This document shows positions 8,420-16,163 of a DNA stretch of 64,000 bases, in pieces. The notes beneath the pieces were generated by a model. The model saw nothing but the letters and a program-made list of their open reading frames with translations. It was not told the origin of the DNA and ran no database searches. The stretch's first letter is position 1, and each line of letters begins with the position of its first letter. Source of the DNA: Lachnoclostridium sp. An169 (GTDB taxonomy: Bacteria; Bacillota; Clostridia; Lachnospirales; Lachnospiraceae); NCBI RefSeq assembly GCF_002160525.1, contig NZ_NFKT01000003.1:1-64000 (forward strand). Reading direction: 5' to 3'. The position numbers and the translations under genes were made by a program.

Positions 8420-9097
8420 ATGTACAAGATTCTGATTGTTGAGGACGATCTGGCCATGGCACAGGCGATCCGCAAAGAGATGACCGCCTGGGGAAACGAG
8501 GCGGAGTATGTGGAAGATTTCAGGAACGTGCTCGCGGAGTTTACGGACTATGATCCGCATCTGGTTCTCATGGATATCACGCTTCCGTTTTTTAACGGAT
8601 ACCACTGGTGCAGTGAGATCCGCAGGATTTCCAATGTGCCGGTGATTTTTATCTCATCGGCGGCGGACAACATGAACATCATTATGGCCATGAATATGGG
8701 CGGCGATGACTTCATTGCCAAGCCGTTTGACCTGAGCGTGCTGACGGCGAAGGTGCAGGCGGTTCTGAGGCGGACCTACGACCTGTCCGGAAAGGTGCCG
8801 ATTCTGGAACACAGAGGCGCGGTGCTGAACCTGTACGACACCACGCTGACCTACGAGGGAGAGAAGATCAGCCTGACGAAAAACGAGTTCCGCATCCTGC
8901 AGACTTTGATGGAGAACAAGGGGCGGCTTGTAAGCCGGGACACTCTCATGACCAAGCTGTGGGAGACGGACAACTATATTGAGGAGAACACGCTCACCGT
9001 CAATATTGCCCGTCTGCGGAAAAAGCTTGAAAATGCGGGACTTCACAATTTTATTACCACAAAGGTGGGCGGCGGATATATCCTGACGGCAGAGTGA
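8420..9097 (+). CDS. bceR: BceR-like OmpR-family response regulator
   Basis: 225 residues. Receiver domain with the acidic pair VEDD (8-11), phospho-acceptor Asp in LVLMDITLPF and Lys in FIAKPFDLSV; C-terminal winged helix-turn-helix from about 125 (LTKNEFRILQTLMENKG, ENTLTVNIARLRKKL, TTKVGGGYIL). It is followed by an intramembrane-sensing kinase and a BceAB-type transporter, which is the standard arrangement for systems that sense cell-wall-active peptides through the transporter itself. It is expected to bind the box upstream of the ABC genes at 10163-10176. Confidence 0.88.
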   Translation: MYKILIVEDDLAMAQAIRKEMTAWGNEAEYVEDFRNVLAEFTDYDPHLVLMDITLPFFNGYHWCSEIRRISNVPVIFISSAADNMNIIMAMNMGGDDFIAKPFDLSVLTAKVQAVLRRTYDLSGKVPILEHRGAVLNLYDTTLTYEGEKISLTKNEFRILQTLMENKGRLVSRDTLMTKLWETDNYIEENTLTVNIARLRKKLENAGLHNFITTKVGGGYILTAE

Positions 9098-9119
9098 GCG
9101 GAAGGAAGAGGTGGAACCG

Positions 9120-10112
9120 GTGAAGCTTTTGTTTCAGTATATCTGTAAAGTGAAGAAGGTGATCATCTGGGCAGTCCTGTGTTCCGTCTGCTTTGCGGTG
9201 ATATTTGCCCTGTACGGGATCACCATGGCAGCAGTCTGGTATCCCCTTCTGCTGTGCGCGCTTGTCAGTGTCGGATTTTTCCTCTGGGGCTTCCTTGATT
9301 TCCGCAGAAAACACCGGATTCTGGAAAGCCTTAAGAAGGGGAAGGAAGGCGTGGGCGATGCGCTCCCTGCACCGGAGGGGGTCCTGGAGGAGGACTACCA
9401 GGATCTTGTGCGCAGGGAAGAGTCGTTGAGACGGCGGGAGAAGGAACACGGGGAGAACGCCCGGCAGGATATGGAAGACTATTACGCCACATGGGTTCAC
9501 CAGATCAAGGCTCCCATTGCCGTGATGCGGGTACTCCTGCAGCAGGACGACACCCAGGAGAACCAGGAGCTGAAAGCCGAGCTGTTCCGCATCGAACAGT
9601 ATGTGGAGATGGCGCTCTGCTATGTGCGGCTGGGAGCAGATGCATCGGATCTGGTGATCCAGGAGTACAGCCTGGACGATATCATCCGGAAAGCAGTGCG
9701 CAAGTTCGCGGGGCAGTTTATCCGCAGGAAGATCCGCCTTGTCTATGAGGGAACGGACGAGAAGGTGCTGACGGATGAGAAATGGCTGTCATTTATTCTG
9801 GAACAGCTGTTGTCCAATGCAGTCAAGTATACCGCTCCCGGCGGTTCCATCACGATCACAGTGGATGAGAAGAAGCGGATGAGCGTGTCGGATACGGGGA
9901 TCGGCATTGCGCCGGAAGATCTGCCCCGTATCTTTGAGAAGGGATACACCGGGTACAACGGAAGGCTGGATAAGAAATCCACGGGAATCGGGCTCTATCT
10001 GTGCAGGACGGCGGCGGACCGGCTGGGACACAGGCTGTCAGCGGAGTCGGTTCTGGGAGAGGGCAGCAGGTTTACGGTGGAGCTTGACAGCTATCCGTTC
10101 CAGGCGGAGTGA
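9120..10112 (+). CDS. bceS: BceS-like intramembrane-sensing histidine kinase
   Basis: About 330 residues. Two closely spaced N-terminal membrane helices (residues 10-60) with almost no external loop, the hallmark of kinases that take their signal from a BceAB transporter. The phospho-acceptor is in YYATWVHQIKAPIAVM; the N box is EQLLSNAVKYTAPGG, G1 VSDTGIGIAPEDLP, F box IFEKGYTG, G2 STGIGLYLC. GTG 9120 has AGAGG 7 nt upstream; GTG 9111 in the same frame is the alternative. Its last codons and stop lie in the first unit of a 19-bp triplicate repeat. Confidence 0.87.
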   Translation: MKLLFQYICKVKKVIIWAVLCSVCFAVIFALYGITMAAVWYPLLLCALVSVGFFLWGFLDFRRKHRILESLKKGKEGVGDALPAPEGVLEEDYQDLVRREESLRRREKEHGENARQDMEDYYATWVHQIKAPIAVMRVLLQQDDTQENQELKAELFRIEQYVEMALCYVRLGADASDLVIQEYSLDDIIRKAVRKFAGQFIRRKIRLVYEGTDEKVLTDEKWLSFILEQLLSNAVKYTAPGGSITITVDEKKRMSVSDTGIGIAPEDLPRIFEKGYTGYNGRLDKKSTGIGLYLCRTAADRLGHRLSAESVLGEGSRFTVELDSYPFQAE

Positions 10113-10151
10113 TCCGTTCCGGGCGGAGCGATCCATTCCAGGCGGAGCGAT
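10095..10151 (+). repeat. Three tandem 19-bp repeats covering the bceS stop codon
   Basis: Units at 10095-10113, 10114-10132 and 10133-10151 share the pattern CCrTTCCrGGCGGAGyGAT with one to three differences. The bceS stop (10110-10112) lies in the first unit; the other two units are outside the gene. Confidence 0.85.
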
Positions 10152-10162
10152 CTGCCGCAACA

Positions 10163-10176
10163 TTACAAAAATGTCA
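10163..10176 (+). promoter_or_regulatory. BceR-type binding box upstream of bceAB
   Basis: TTACA (10163-10167), AAAA, TGTCA (10172-10176): an inverted repeat that fits the TNACA-N4-TGTAA motif I recall for BceR-like regulators. It lies 34 nt upstream of the -35 box at 10210. A second AATGTCAC (10191-10198) repeats the right half 21 nt further on, on the same face of the helix. Confidence 0.6.
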
Positions 10177-10209
10177 CACAGGACAGTCGGAATGTCACGG
10201 GATTCGATG

Positions 10210-10236
10210 TTGGCGTTCCGGCTGTTTTGTTATACT
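10210..10236 (+). promoter_or_regulatory. Promoter of bceAB
   Basis: -35-like TTGGCG (10210-10215) and extended -10 TGTTATACT (10228-10236) directly downstream of the BceR-like box; spacer 15 nt, so the extended -10 probably compensates for the poor -35. Confidence 0.5.
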
Positions 10237-10268
10237 GATTTCAGAACTTGAGAAGGAGGTCATAAATC

Positions 10269-11033
10269 ATGGCTGTTTTGGATGTGAAAAACATAAAGAA
10301 AATATACAGGCCCCGTTTCGGCGGAAATCAGGTGCAGGCCCTCTCGCGGGTGTCCTTTTCCGTGGAGGCGGGAGAATATGTGGCGATCATGGGGGAGAGC
10401 GGATCCGGTAAGACTACGCTGCTCAATATCCTGGCTGCCCTCGACAGACCCACAGAAGGGGAGGTATATCTGGAAGGGAAGCCTCTCAGCTCGGTGAAAG
10501 AAAAGGACATCGCCCGGTTCCGCCGGGACAATCTGGGGTTTGTGTTCCAGGAGTTCAACCTGCTCGACACCTTCAATCTGCGGGACAATATTCTTCTGCC
10601 GCTCGTCCTGCAGGGCATGCCTCACAGGGAGATGGCGAAGCGGATCACTCCGGTGGCAAAGGAACTGGGGATTGACATGCTGCTGGACAAATATCCTTAT
10701 GAGGTGTCCGGAGGGCAGAAGCAGAGGGCGGCTGTGGCACGGGCTCTGATCACGGAGCCAAAGCTGATCCTGGCGGATGAGCCAACCGGCGCCCTGGATT
10801 CCAAGTCCACGGATGAACTTCTGGCGCTCTTTGCCAGAATCAACGAGATGGGGCAGACGATCCTCATGGTGACCCATTCCGTGAAGGCGGCAAGCCGGGC
10901 GGGGCGGGTGCTCTTTATCAAGGACGGGGAGGTCTTCCATCAGGTTTACCGGGGCGTGATGTCGGATGAACAGCTCTATCAGAAGATATCGGATACCCTG
11001 ACCATGCTTGCGACAGGCGGTGAGAGAAAATGA
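10269..11033 (+). CDS. bceA: BceA-like ABC transporter ATP-binding protein
   Basis: 254 residues, peripheral membrane ATPase that drives the BceB permease to remove or detach peptide antibiotics from their lipid II-cycle targets. Walker A GESGSGKTT (about 43-51), Q-loop FVFQEFNLLD, ABC signature VSGGQKQRAAVARAL, Walker B LILADEPTGALDS and switch His in VTHSVKAA. Strong Shine-Dalgarno (GAAGGAGG) upstream. Its stop overlaps the bceB start (ATGA). Confidence 0.9.
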   Translation: MAVLDVKNIKKIYRPRFGGNQVQALSRVSFSVEAGEYVAIMGESGSGKTTLLNILAALDRPTEGEVYLEGKPLSSVKEKDIARFRRDNLGFVFQEFNLLDTFNLRDNILLPLVLQGMPHREMAKRITPVAKELGIDMLLDKYPYEVSGGQKQRAAVARALITEPKLILADEPTGALDSKSTDELLALFARINEMGQTILMVTHSVKAASRAGRVLFIKDGEVFHQVYRGVMSDEQLYQKISDTLTMLATGGERK

Positions 11034-13078
11034 GGGGCGGATTTTATATAAAGCTGGCAGGCACGGGGATCATGAAGAACCGGAAACTGTATTTTCCCTA
11101 TATTCTTACCTGTGTCTGCATGATCATGATGTTCTATATCGTACTGTATCTCTCGGTCAGCGACGACTTTAAAAATGTGCCCGGCGGTGCAACCATGCAG
11201 GGATTTCTGGGACTTGGCGTGTTTGTGATCGCCATCTTCTCCCTGATCTTTCTGTATTATACGAATTCCTTCCTGATCCGCAGGAGGCAGAGGGAGTTCG
11301 GACTTTACAATATCCTTGGAATGGGAAAACGGAATCTTGTGAAGATCCTCTTCTGGGAGAATGTGCTGACAGCAGTTGTCTCTCTTGTGCTGGGGCTTGC
11401 CTGCGGAATCCTCTTCTCCAAACTGGGGGAGATGGTGGCGGCGAAGATCCTGGGCGGAAATGCGGGGTTCTCCATGACAGTGCGCCCGGACGTGGCGGTG
11501 ACCACGGCAGTCCTGTTCGTGGGACTCTTCTTCCTGATCATGCTGCGGATGCTGTTCTACATCTTCCGTTCCCGCCCGGTGGAGATGCTGCGCAGCGAGA
11601 GCGTGGGAGAGAAGCCGCCGAAGGCGAACTGGATCCTAGCCCTGGCAGGAGTTATCCTGCTGGCGGGGGCATATTATCTGGCTGTAACCATCGACGACGT
11701 GATGACGGCGATGCTCCTGTTTTTTGTGGCGGTCGTGATGGTGATCATTGCCACCTATCTTCTGTTCATTGCAGGCAGTGTGGCTCTGTGCCGGCTGCTC
11801 CAGAAGAATAAGAGCTATTACTATAAAACGAAACATTTTGTATCACTGTCATCCCTGATCTACCGGATGAAGAGGAACGGAGCCGGACTTGCGTCCATCT
11901 GTATCCTTTCCACCATGGTGCTCGTCACCGTGTCATCCACGGTCTGCCTGTATGCGGGCTCCGAGACCAGTCTGGTGAAGCGGTATCCCCGGGATCTGAC
12001 GCTGGAGATCTACTCCATGGACCGGGAAAAATACGTCACGCCTGTGTATGACGCCATTGACAGCGTTATGGAAAAGCACGGGCTGACAGAGGAAAATATC
12101 ATCAACTACCGTTATCTGGGAACCTCCGGATACCAGAAGGAGGATATGATCTATTTTGATACCGATGTGGCATTTCAGGACGGCGTGAATCTCATGTCCG
12201 GAATCCGCAGCATCTATGTCCTTCCATTGGAGGACTACAATGCCGCTATGGGAGAGAACCTTACCCTTGCGGAAGATGAGGTGTATATATCCGGAGTGCG
12301 GGCGGACTATGATTACGATACCATCACCCTGGAAGAGTGCGGCACATGGAAGGTGAAAGGCATTCTGGACGACTTCATCCCCATGGGCGGGGATATGGCT
12401 GCGGTTACGAGCACGTACTATATCCTGGTGAAAGACCTGGGGGTTCTCGACAGGATCGAGGCGGGTCAGGGAGTAGTCTACGGGGAAAAACTGATGTCCC
12501 ACAGCTGCGAATATTACGGATTTGACATGGACTGTCCCTCTGAGGAAAAAATCGAGGTGGGGAAGGAGATCGACGATGCCGTGAGCGAGCTCCGGGCTGC
12601 AGGGACAGCAGAGGGCGATGAGTGGCCCATTACCTATACGGAGTGCAGAGAAGCGGAGCGGTCAGGATACTATGGCCTGACCGGGGGACTGTTCTTCCTG
12701 GGCGTACTGCTGGGAGCGGTATTCCTCTTCGGAACAGTGCTGATCATGTACTATAAGCAGATCTCGGAGGGTTATGAGGATCAGGACCGGTTCGCCATCC
12801 TCATGAAAGTGGGAATGAGCCGGAAAGAGATCCGGCAGAGCATCAATTCCCAGGTGCTGACTGTGTTCTTCCTGCCCCTGATCGCGGCGGGAGTCCATCT
12901 GGTCTTTGCCTTCCCGCTGATCGCCAAGCTCCTGCTCCTGATGCTCTCTACAGACAGGATGCTGCTGATCCTGGTGACCGCTGCCACCTTTGCCGTATTC
13001 GCCCTGTTCTACGTGCTCGTCTATCTGGTGACGTCCAGGGAGTATTACAGGATTGTCAGCGGAGGAAACCGGACGTGA
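11030..13078 (+). CDS. bceB: BceB-like ABC permease (FtsX family)
   Basis: 682 residues with about ten membrane helices. FtsX-like segments flank a large external region of about 230 residues (roughly 325-550), the feature that sets BceB-type permeases apart and is thought to determine which peptide is sensed. The N-terminal SFLIRRRQREFGLYNILGM stretch is typical. With BceA it forms the transporter and, with BceS, the sensory complex. ATGA overlap with bceA shows tight coupling. The ligand (bacitracin, nisin, host peptide or other) cannot be read from sequence. Confidence 0.9.
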   Translation: MRGGFYIKLAGTGIMKNRKLYFPYILTCVCMIMMFYIVLYLSVSDDFKNVPGGATMQGFLGLGVFVIAIFSLIFLYYTNSFLIRRRQREFGLYNILGMGKRNLVKILFWENVLTAVVSLVLGLACGILFSKLGEMVAAKILGGNAGFSMTVRPDVAVTTAVLFVGLFFLIMLRMLFYIFRSRPVEMLRSESVGEKPPKANWILALAGVILLAGAYYLAVTIDDVMTAMLLFFVAVVMVIIATYLLFIAGSVALCRLLQKNKSYYYKTKHFVSLSSLIYRMKRNGAGLASICILSTMVLVTVSSTVCLYAGSETSLVKRYPRDLTLEIYSMDREKYVTPVYDAIDSVMEKHGLTEENIINYRYLGTSGYQKEDMIYFDTDVAFQDGVNLMSGIRSIYVLPLEDYNAAMGENLTLAEDEVYISGVRADYDYDTITLEECGTWKVKGILDDFIPMGGDMAAVTSTYYILVKDLGVLDRIEAGQGVVYGEKLMSHSCEYYGFDMDCPSEEKIEVGKEIDDAVSELRAAGTAEGDEWPITYTECREAERSGYYGLTGGLFFLGVLLGAVFLFGTVLIMYYKQISEGYEDQDRFAILMKVGMSRKEIRQSINSQVLTVFFLPLIAAGVHLVFAFPLIAKLLLLMLSTDRMLLILVTAATFAVFALFYVLVYLVTSREYYRIVSGGNRT

Positions 13079-13119
13079 GGCTGAAAATGCAGAATTGTCT
13101 GTGCAAATTGCCCTGAAAA

Positions 13120-13128
13120 TGTTATACT
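13120..13128 (+). promoter_or_regulatory. Extended -10 promoter of the cytidylate-kinase-like gene
   Basis: TGTTATACT (13120-13128) has the extended -10 form; no good -35 lies at 16-18 nt. Confidence 0.45.
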
Positions 13129-13139
13129 GTCAGTAAAGA

Positions 13140-13156
13140 GGCGGACCGGGTCCGCC
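13140..13156 (+). repeat. Perfect GC-rich hairpin in the leader of the cytidylate-kinase-like gene
   Basis: GGCGGACC (13140-13147), one G, GGTCCGCC (13149-13156). It lies just after the -10 box and 15 nt before the ribosome-binding site. No U-run follows. It could be an operator or an mRNA 5' stabilising hairpin. Confidence 0.5.
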
Positions 13157-13187
13157 GCACAATAATCCGCGGGGAGGAGTGACAGAT

Positions 13188-13844
13188 ATGATGCAGCACA
13201 CAATTATTACAATCGGCAGACAGTTCGGAAGCGGAGGGCATGAGGTGGGCAACCGCCTGGCAGAGAGGCTTGACATTCCCCTTTACGACCACAACCTGAT
13301 CCGCATGGCTGCCCAGGAGCTGCGCATCAGCAACGAGGATGCGACGAAGGTGGATGAGACGGTTCTGGGAAGGTTCCTGTCCGCCTATGCGGCAAACAGC
13401 CTGGAGTACCGGGCATTTATCACAAGCGATGCATCCGGGATGCCGCTGACGGACCGGGTGTTTGAGCGGCAGTCGGCGATCATCCGCAAACTGGCGGAAA
13501 AAGGTCCGGGCATCTTTGTGGGGCGCTGCGCGGACTACATTCTGGGGGATTACTCCAACTGTATCAATGCATTTATCTACGCATACAAGGAGGACCGGCT
13601 CAACCGGATCATGAAGCTGTACAACCTGGATGAGCGGCGGGCAAAAGAGAAGATCCGCAAAACCGACCGGGACAGAAAGCTCTATTACGAGTCGAGAACC
13701 GGACGGGAGTGGGGGAGCATTGAAGGAAACAGCATGATGTTCAATGTGAGCCTGCTCGGAATCGACGGCGCGGTGGATGCCCTGGAGGCGATTTACCGGA
13801 AATGGGAGTCGAGAGACAGGGAAAAATCGCGTCAGCCTCAGTAG
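13188..13844 (+). CDS. Cytidylate kinase-like family protein
   Basis: 218 residues. P-loop-like GRQFGSGGHEVGNRLAERL at the N-terminus, then an NMP-kinase-type core with VGRCADYIL and a C-terminal lid-like basic stretch (KIRKTDRDRKLYYESRTG). This matches the cytidylate-kinase-like family of Clostridia, which are paralogues of Cmk whose substrate is not established. GGGGAGGAG (13171-13179) is 8 nt before ATG 13188, which decides the start over GTG 13179. Its stop codon overlaps the end of the convergent permease gene by 7 nt. Confidence 0.78.
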   Translation: MMQHTIITIGRQFGSGGHEVGNRLAERLDIPLYDHNLIRMAAQELRISNEDATKVDETVLGRFLSAYAANSLEYRAFITSDASGMPLTDRVFERQSAIIRKLAEKGPGIFVGRCADYILGDYSNCINAFIYAYKEDRLNRIMKLYNLDERRAKEKIRKTDRDRKLYYESRTGREWGSIEGNSMMFNVSLLGIDGAVDALEAIYRKWESRDREKSRQPQ

Positions 13845-14758
13845 AGCAGCTGCTCGGCCACCAGGACGACCGCCGGTATGGAAAGAACCGACAGAACAGT
13901 GGACATGGCGAAGATCTCAGATGAATAGGCGTAGTTCTGTCTGTAGCGGATCGCCATCATTGTTCCGGTTGTGGCAGCCGGGCAGGCTGTGGCGATGAGG
14001 ATGGTGATGGTCACTTCCGATGAGACCGGCATGAGCAGAAGAATCAGCACCATGGCAGCCGGGATGAGGAACAGTTTGATCAGACAGATGTAATACATCC
14101 GCACATTCCGGAACATCCTGGTCAGGTCAGCCTGTGCCACGGAAAAGCCTGCCACCATCATGGCAAGGGGCGTGTTCATGTCCGCCACATACTGCATGGA
14201 GTCGAGCAGGACGGAGGGCAGGCGGACCTGCAGGAAAAAGAGGATTACCGCTGCAAGTGCCGCAAGAAAAGAGGGGGAGAGTACTCCCTCTTTTAAGTTC
14301 TCCAGGGAAAACTTCTTCTCCATCAGCATTACCCCGTGGGTCCAGGTAAAGATGTTGAAAGTGACCATGTAGGCGGTCAGATAGAATACTCCGGTGTCCC
14401 CCAGTACGCTTCCGATCAGCGGGATTCCGATAAAGCCGCAGTTGGAATAAATGGCGTTGAAGCGCTCGATGCAGTAATCCGCCCCGCTTTTGCTGCGGAC
14501 GAGGACGGAGCCGATGATAATTGCGGCAATGTGGGATATGACGGCAGCCGCAAATGCCCACATCAGTCCCTGCACCAGATGCGGATCATAGTCGGTCTGG
14601 TACACGGTCAGGATCAGAAGGGGATTGACCACCATGAGAAGAAGATTGGATACGGTGCGGTTCCCGTTCTGGTCAACCAGTTTGATTTTATAGCAGAAAA
14701 ATGCGAGCAGCATGATGAAGAACATCTTCACCTGCTGCTCGAAGATCAGAATAAACAT
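13838..14758 (-). CDS. AEC (auxin efflux carrier) family permease
   Basis: 306 residues, about ten membrane helices split by a polar middle. Family landmarks include VNPLLILTVYQ, SNCGFIGIPLIGSVLGDTG and ACPAATTGTMMAIRY. Bacterial AEC proteins export or exchange organic acids such as malate or malonate; substrate not predictable here. AGGAGGAGC sits about 9 nt before ATG 14758 and just after the YqeY gene ends, so it is the last gene of a minus-strand PduL-YqeY-AEC run. Confidence 0.83.
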   Translation of the reverse strand: MFILIFEQQVKMFFIMLLAFFCYKIKLVDQNGNRTVSNLLLMVVNPLLILTVYQTDYDPHLVQGLMWAFAAAVISHIAAIIIGSVLVRSKSGADYCIERFNAIYSNCGFIGIPLIGSVLGDTGVFYLTAYMVTFNIFTWTHGVMLMEKKFSLENLKEGVLSPSFLAALAAVILFFLQVRLPSVLLDSMQYVADMNTPLAMMVAGFSVAQADLTRMFRNVRMYYICLIKLFLIPAAMVLILLLMPVSSEVTITILIATACPAATTGTMMAIRYRQNYAYSSEIFAMSTVLSVLSIPAVVLVAEQLLY

Positions 14759-14774
14759 AGTCCGGAAGCTCCTC

Positions 14775-15221
14775 CTACTGCATCAGGGAGGCAACGATGG
14801 CGTTCACTGCCTTTCCGTCTGCCTTTCCCTTGACTCTCGGCATAAGTTCTTTCATGATCTTTCCCTTGTCCTTTGCAGTCGGAGCATCGATTCCCAGCTC
14901 GGAGAGGACCTCGTTTACAACCGCGCGGATCTCGTCGTCGCTCATCATTTTCGGAGCGTATTCCTCGATGACGGAAAGCCGTTTCTGACACTCTTCGATG
15001 AGATCCGTCCGGTCTGCGGGCGTTGTCTCCAGGGTCTCTTTGAGCTGTTTGATCTCTTTGAGGATTACCTGGCTTTCTTCCTCCTCGGTCAGATCGGCAC
15101 GTTTGTCGATAGCCTTGTTTTTCAGGGATGAGAGAAGGTAGGACAGTGCAGCCTTTCTCTCCTTGTCGCCGGCCTTCATGGCCGCAACCATAGCGCTTCT
15201 TACTTCATCAATTTTACTCAT
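14775..15221 (-). CDS. yqeY: GatB/YqeY domain-containing protein
   Basis: 148 residues, soluble and helical. The YqeY family is the tail domain of the GatB amidotransferase subunit as a free protein, thought to touch tRNA or charged-tRNA metabolism. Recognised by DEVRSAMVAAMKAGDKERKAALSYLLSSLKN-like opening, YAPKMMSDDEIRAVVNEVLSELG and the closing MPRVKGKADGKAVNAIV. Full length for the family. Ribosome-binding site GGAGGAAA precedes ATG 15221. Confidence 0.88.
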   Translation of the reverse strand: MSKIDEVRSAMVAAMKAGDKERKAALSYLLSSLKNKAIDKRADLTEEEESQVILKEIKQLKETLETTPADRTDLIEECQKRLSVIEEYAPKMMSDDEIRAVVNEVLSELGIDAPTAKDKGKIMKELMPRVKGKADGKAVNAIVASLMQ

Positions 15222-15249
15222 AGTTTCATTTCCTCCTCAGAATTTTGTT

Positions 15250-15891
15250 TTATCTGTGTATTCCCGCCTGAAGCTCATCTGCCCAGGTCTGAAGACTGTA
15301 GGTGTGTCCGTTGAACAGCTTGAGGATAACTCCGGTGGGATTGTCCTCGTTGGCAAATGCATTCGCCTCATCAGTATCCACGTGCATGGCAAGCCGGTAG
15401 GAAGGGCTTACGCGAACCACCACATCGGAAAAAATGAGCGAGCGCTCATAACTGGTGGTGATGACAAAGACGATGTCATTATCCTTTACGTGTGCCCGGA
15501 TCGCATCCACGGGCGTCATATGGATATGCCGTTTTGCCACGATAACGCCTTTTTCCAGTTCAACCTTTCCTTTCGGACCGATCAGTGTACACCCCGGCGT
15601 GCCCTCCAGATCGCCGGACTGACGTATGACGCTTCTGATCCCCAGCCTTCGGGCATCCGTCACAGAGATCTCAACCTGGGTCTCGCTCCGGCAGGGACCG
15701 AGGATGACGACCTTTTCAAATCGGCCTTTGGGACCGACGACAGCCAGACGTTCCTTACAGGCGTACTGGCCGGGCTGGCTCAATTCTTTTGAAAACGTGG
15801 GGCGCGCCCCGGGCCCGAACAGTGTCTCAAAATCCTCCGCGGTAATATGGATATGCCGTGCAGAAGTCTCGATCGGTATCTTTAAACTCAT
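15250..15891 (-). CDS. pduL: Phosphate propanoyltransferase, PduL family
   Basis: 213 residues. PduL interconverts acyl-CoA and acyl-phosphate (acetyl or propanoyl) and is unrelated to Pta. The two zinc-ligand HIH motifs are visible: SARHIHIT near the start and AKRHIHMTP near residue 130; the repeat RLAVVGPKGRFEKVVILGP and GCTLIGPKGKVELEKGVIV shows the internal duplication of the family. There is no N-terminal encapsulation helix and no microcompartment shell gene nearby, so it is probably the cytosolic housekeeping form feeding acetate kinase. AAGGAG 10 nt upstream selects ATG 15891 over GTG 15903. Confidence 0.87.
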   Translation of the reverse strand: MSLKIPIETSARHIHITAEDFETLFGPGARPTFSKELSQPGQYACKERLAVVGPKGRFEKVVILGPCRSETQVEISVTDARRLGIRSVIRQSGDLEGTPGCTLIGPKGKVELEKGVIVAKRHIHMTPVDAIRAHVKDNDIVFVITTSYERSLIFSDVVVRVSPSYRLAMHVDTDEANAFANEDNPTGVILKLFNGHTYSLQTWADELQAGIHR

Positions 15892-16007
15892 GGTTATTCC
15901 CACTCCTTGTCAGTTGGTATAAGGATCACAGAAATCTTTGAAAAAGGCGTTTGCCCTGTCTACGATTTTAGCAGAATAAAGTGCAGTTTTCAAGGGACAG
16001 TGATACA

Positions 16008-16062
16008 GGTTAATATTGTGTTATGAATGTGTTAGAAATATGTTAGGAAAGTGTTATGAAAT
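16008..16062 (+). promoter_or_regulatory. Pho-box-like array of 11-bp direct repeats upstream of the Na/Pi cotransporter
   Basis: Four units starting TGTTA at 16019, 16030, 16041 and 16052, exactly 11 nt apart, with a weaker fifth (GGTTAATATTG) at 16008. On the other strand they read TAACA every 11 nt, close to the TTAACA-N5 units bound by PhoP/PhoB proteins. The array ends 12 nt before the -35 box at 16075. Confidence 0.7.
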
Positions 16063-16074
16063 GTAAAATATGCA

Positions 16075-16110
16075 TTGACATGCCGGAGCACGGCATGTTA
16101 TTTTGATAAT
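16075..16110 (+). promoter_or_regulatory. Promoter region with palindrome, Na/Pi cotransporter gene
   Basis: -35 TTGACA at 16075-16080. A perfect inverted repeat ACATGCCG (16078-16085), 5-nt loop, CGGCATGT (16091-16098) fills the spacer. The -10 could be TTATTT (16098-16103, 17-nt spacing) or GATAAT (16105-16110, too far for a normal spacer). Confidence 0.5.
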
Positions 16111-16163
16111 AGTGCGTAAAAATGAATATAAGTTAACAGTGTTTACACAAAGGAGAAGGAGTA

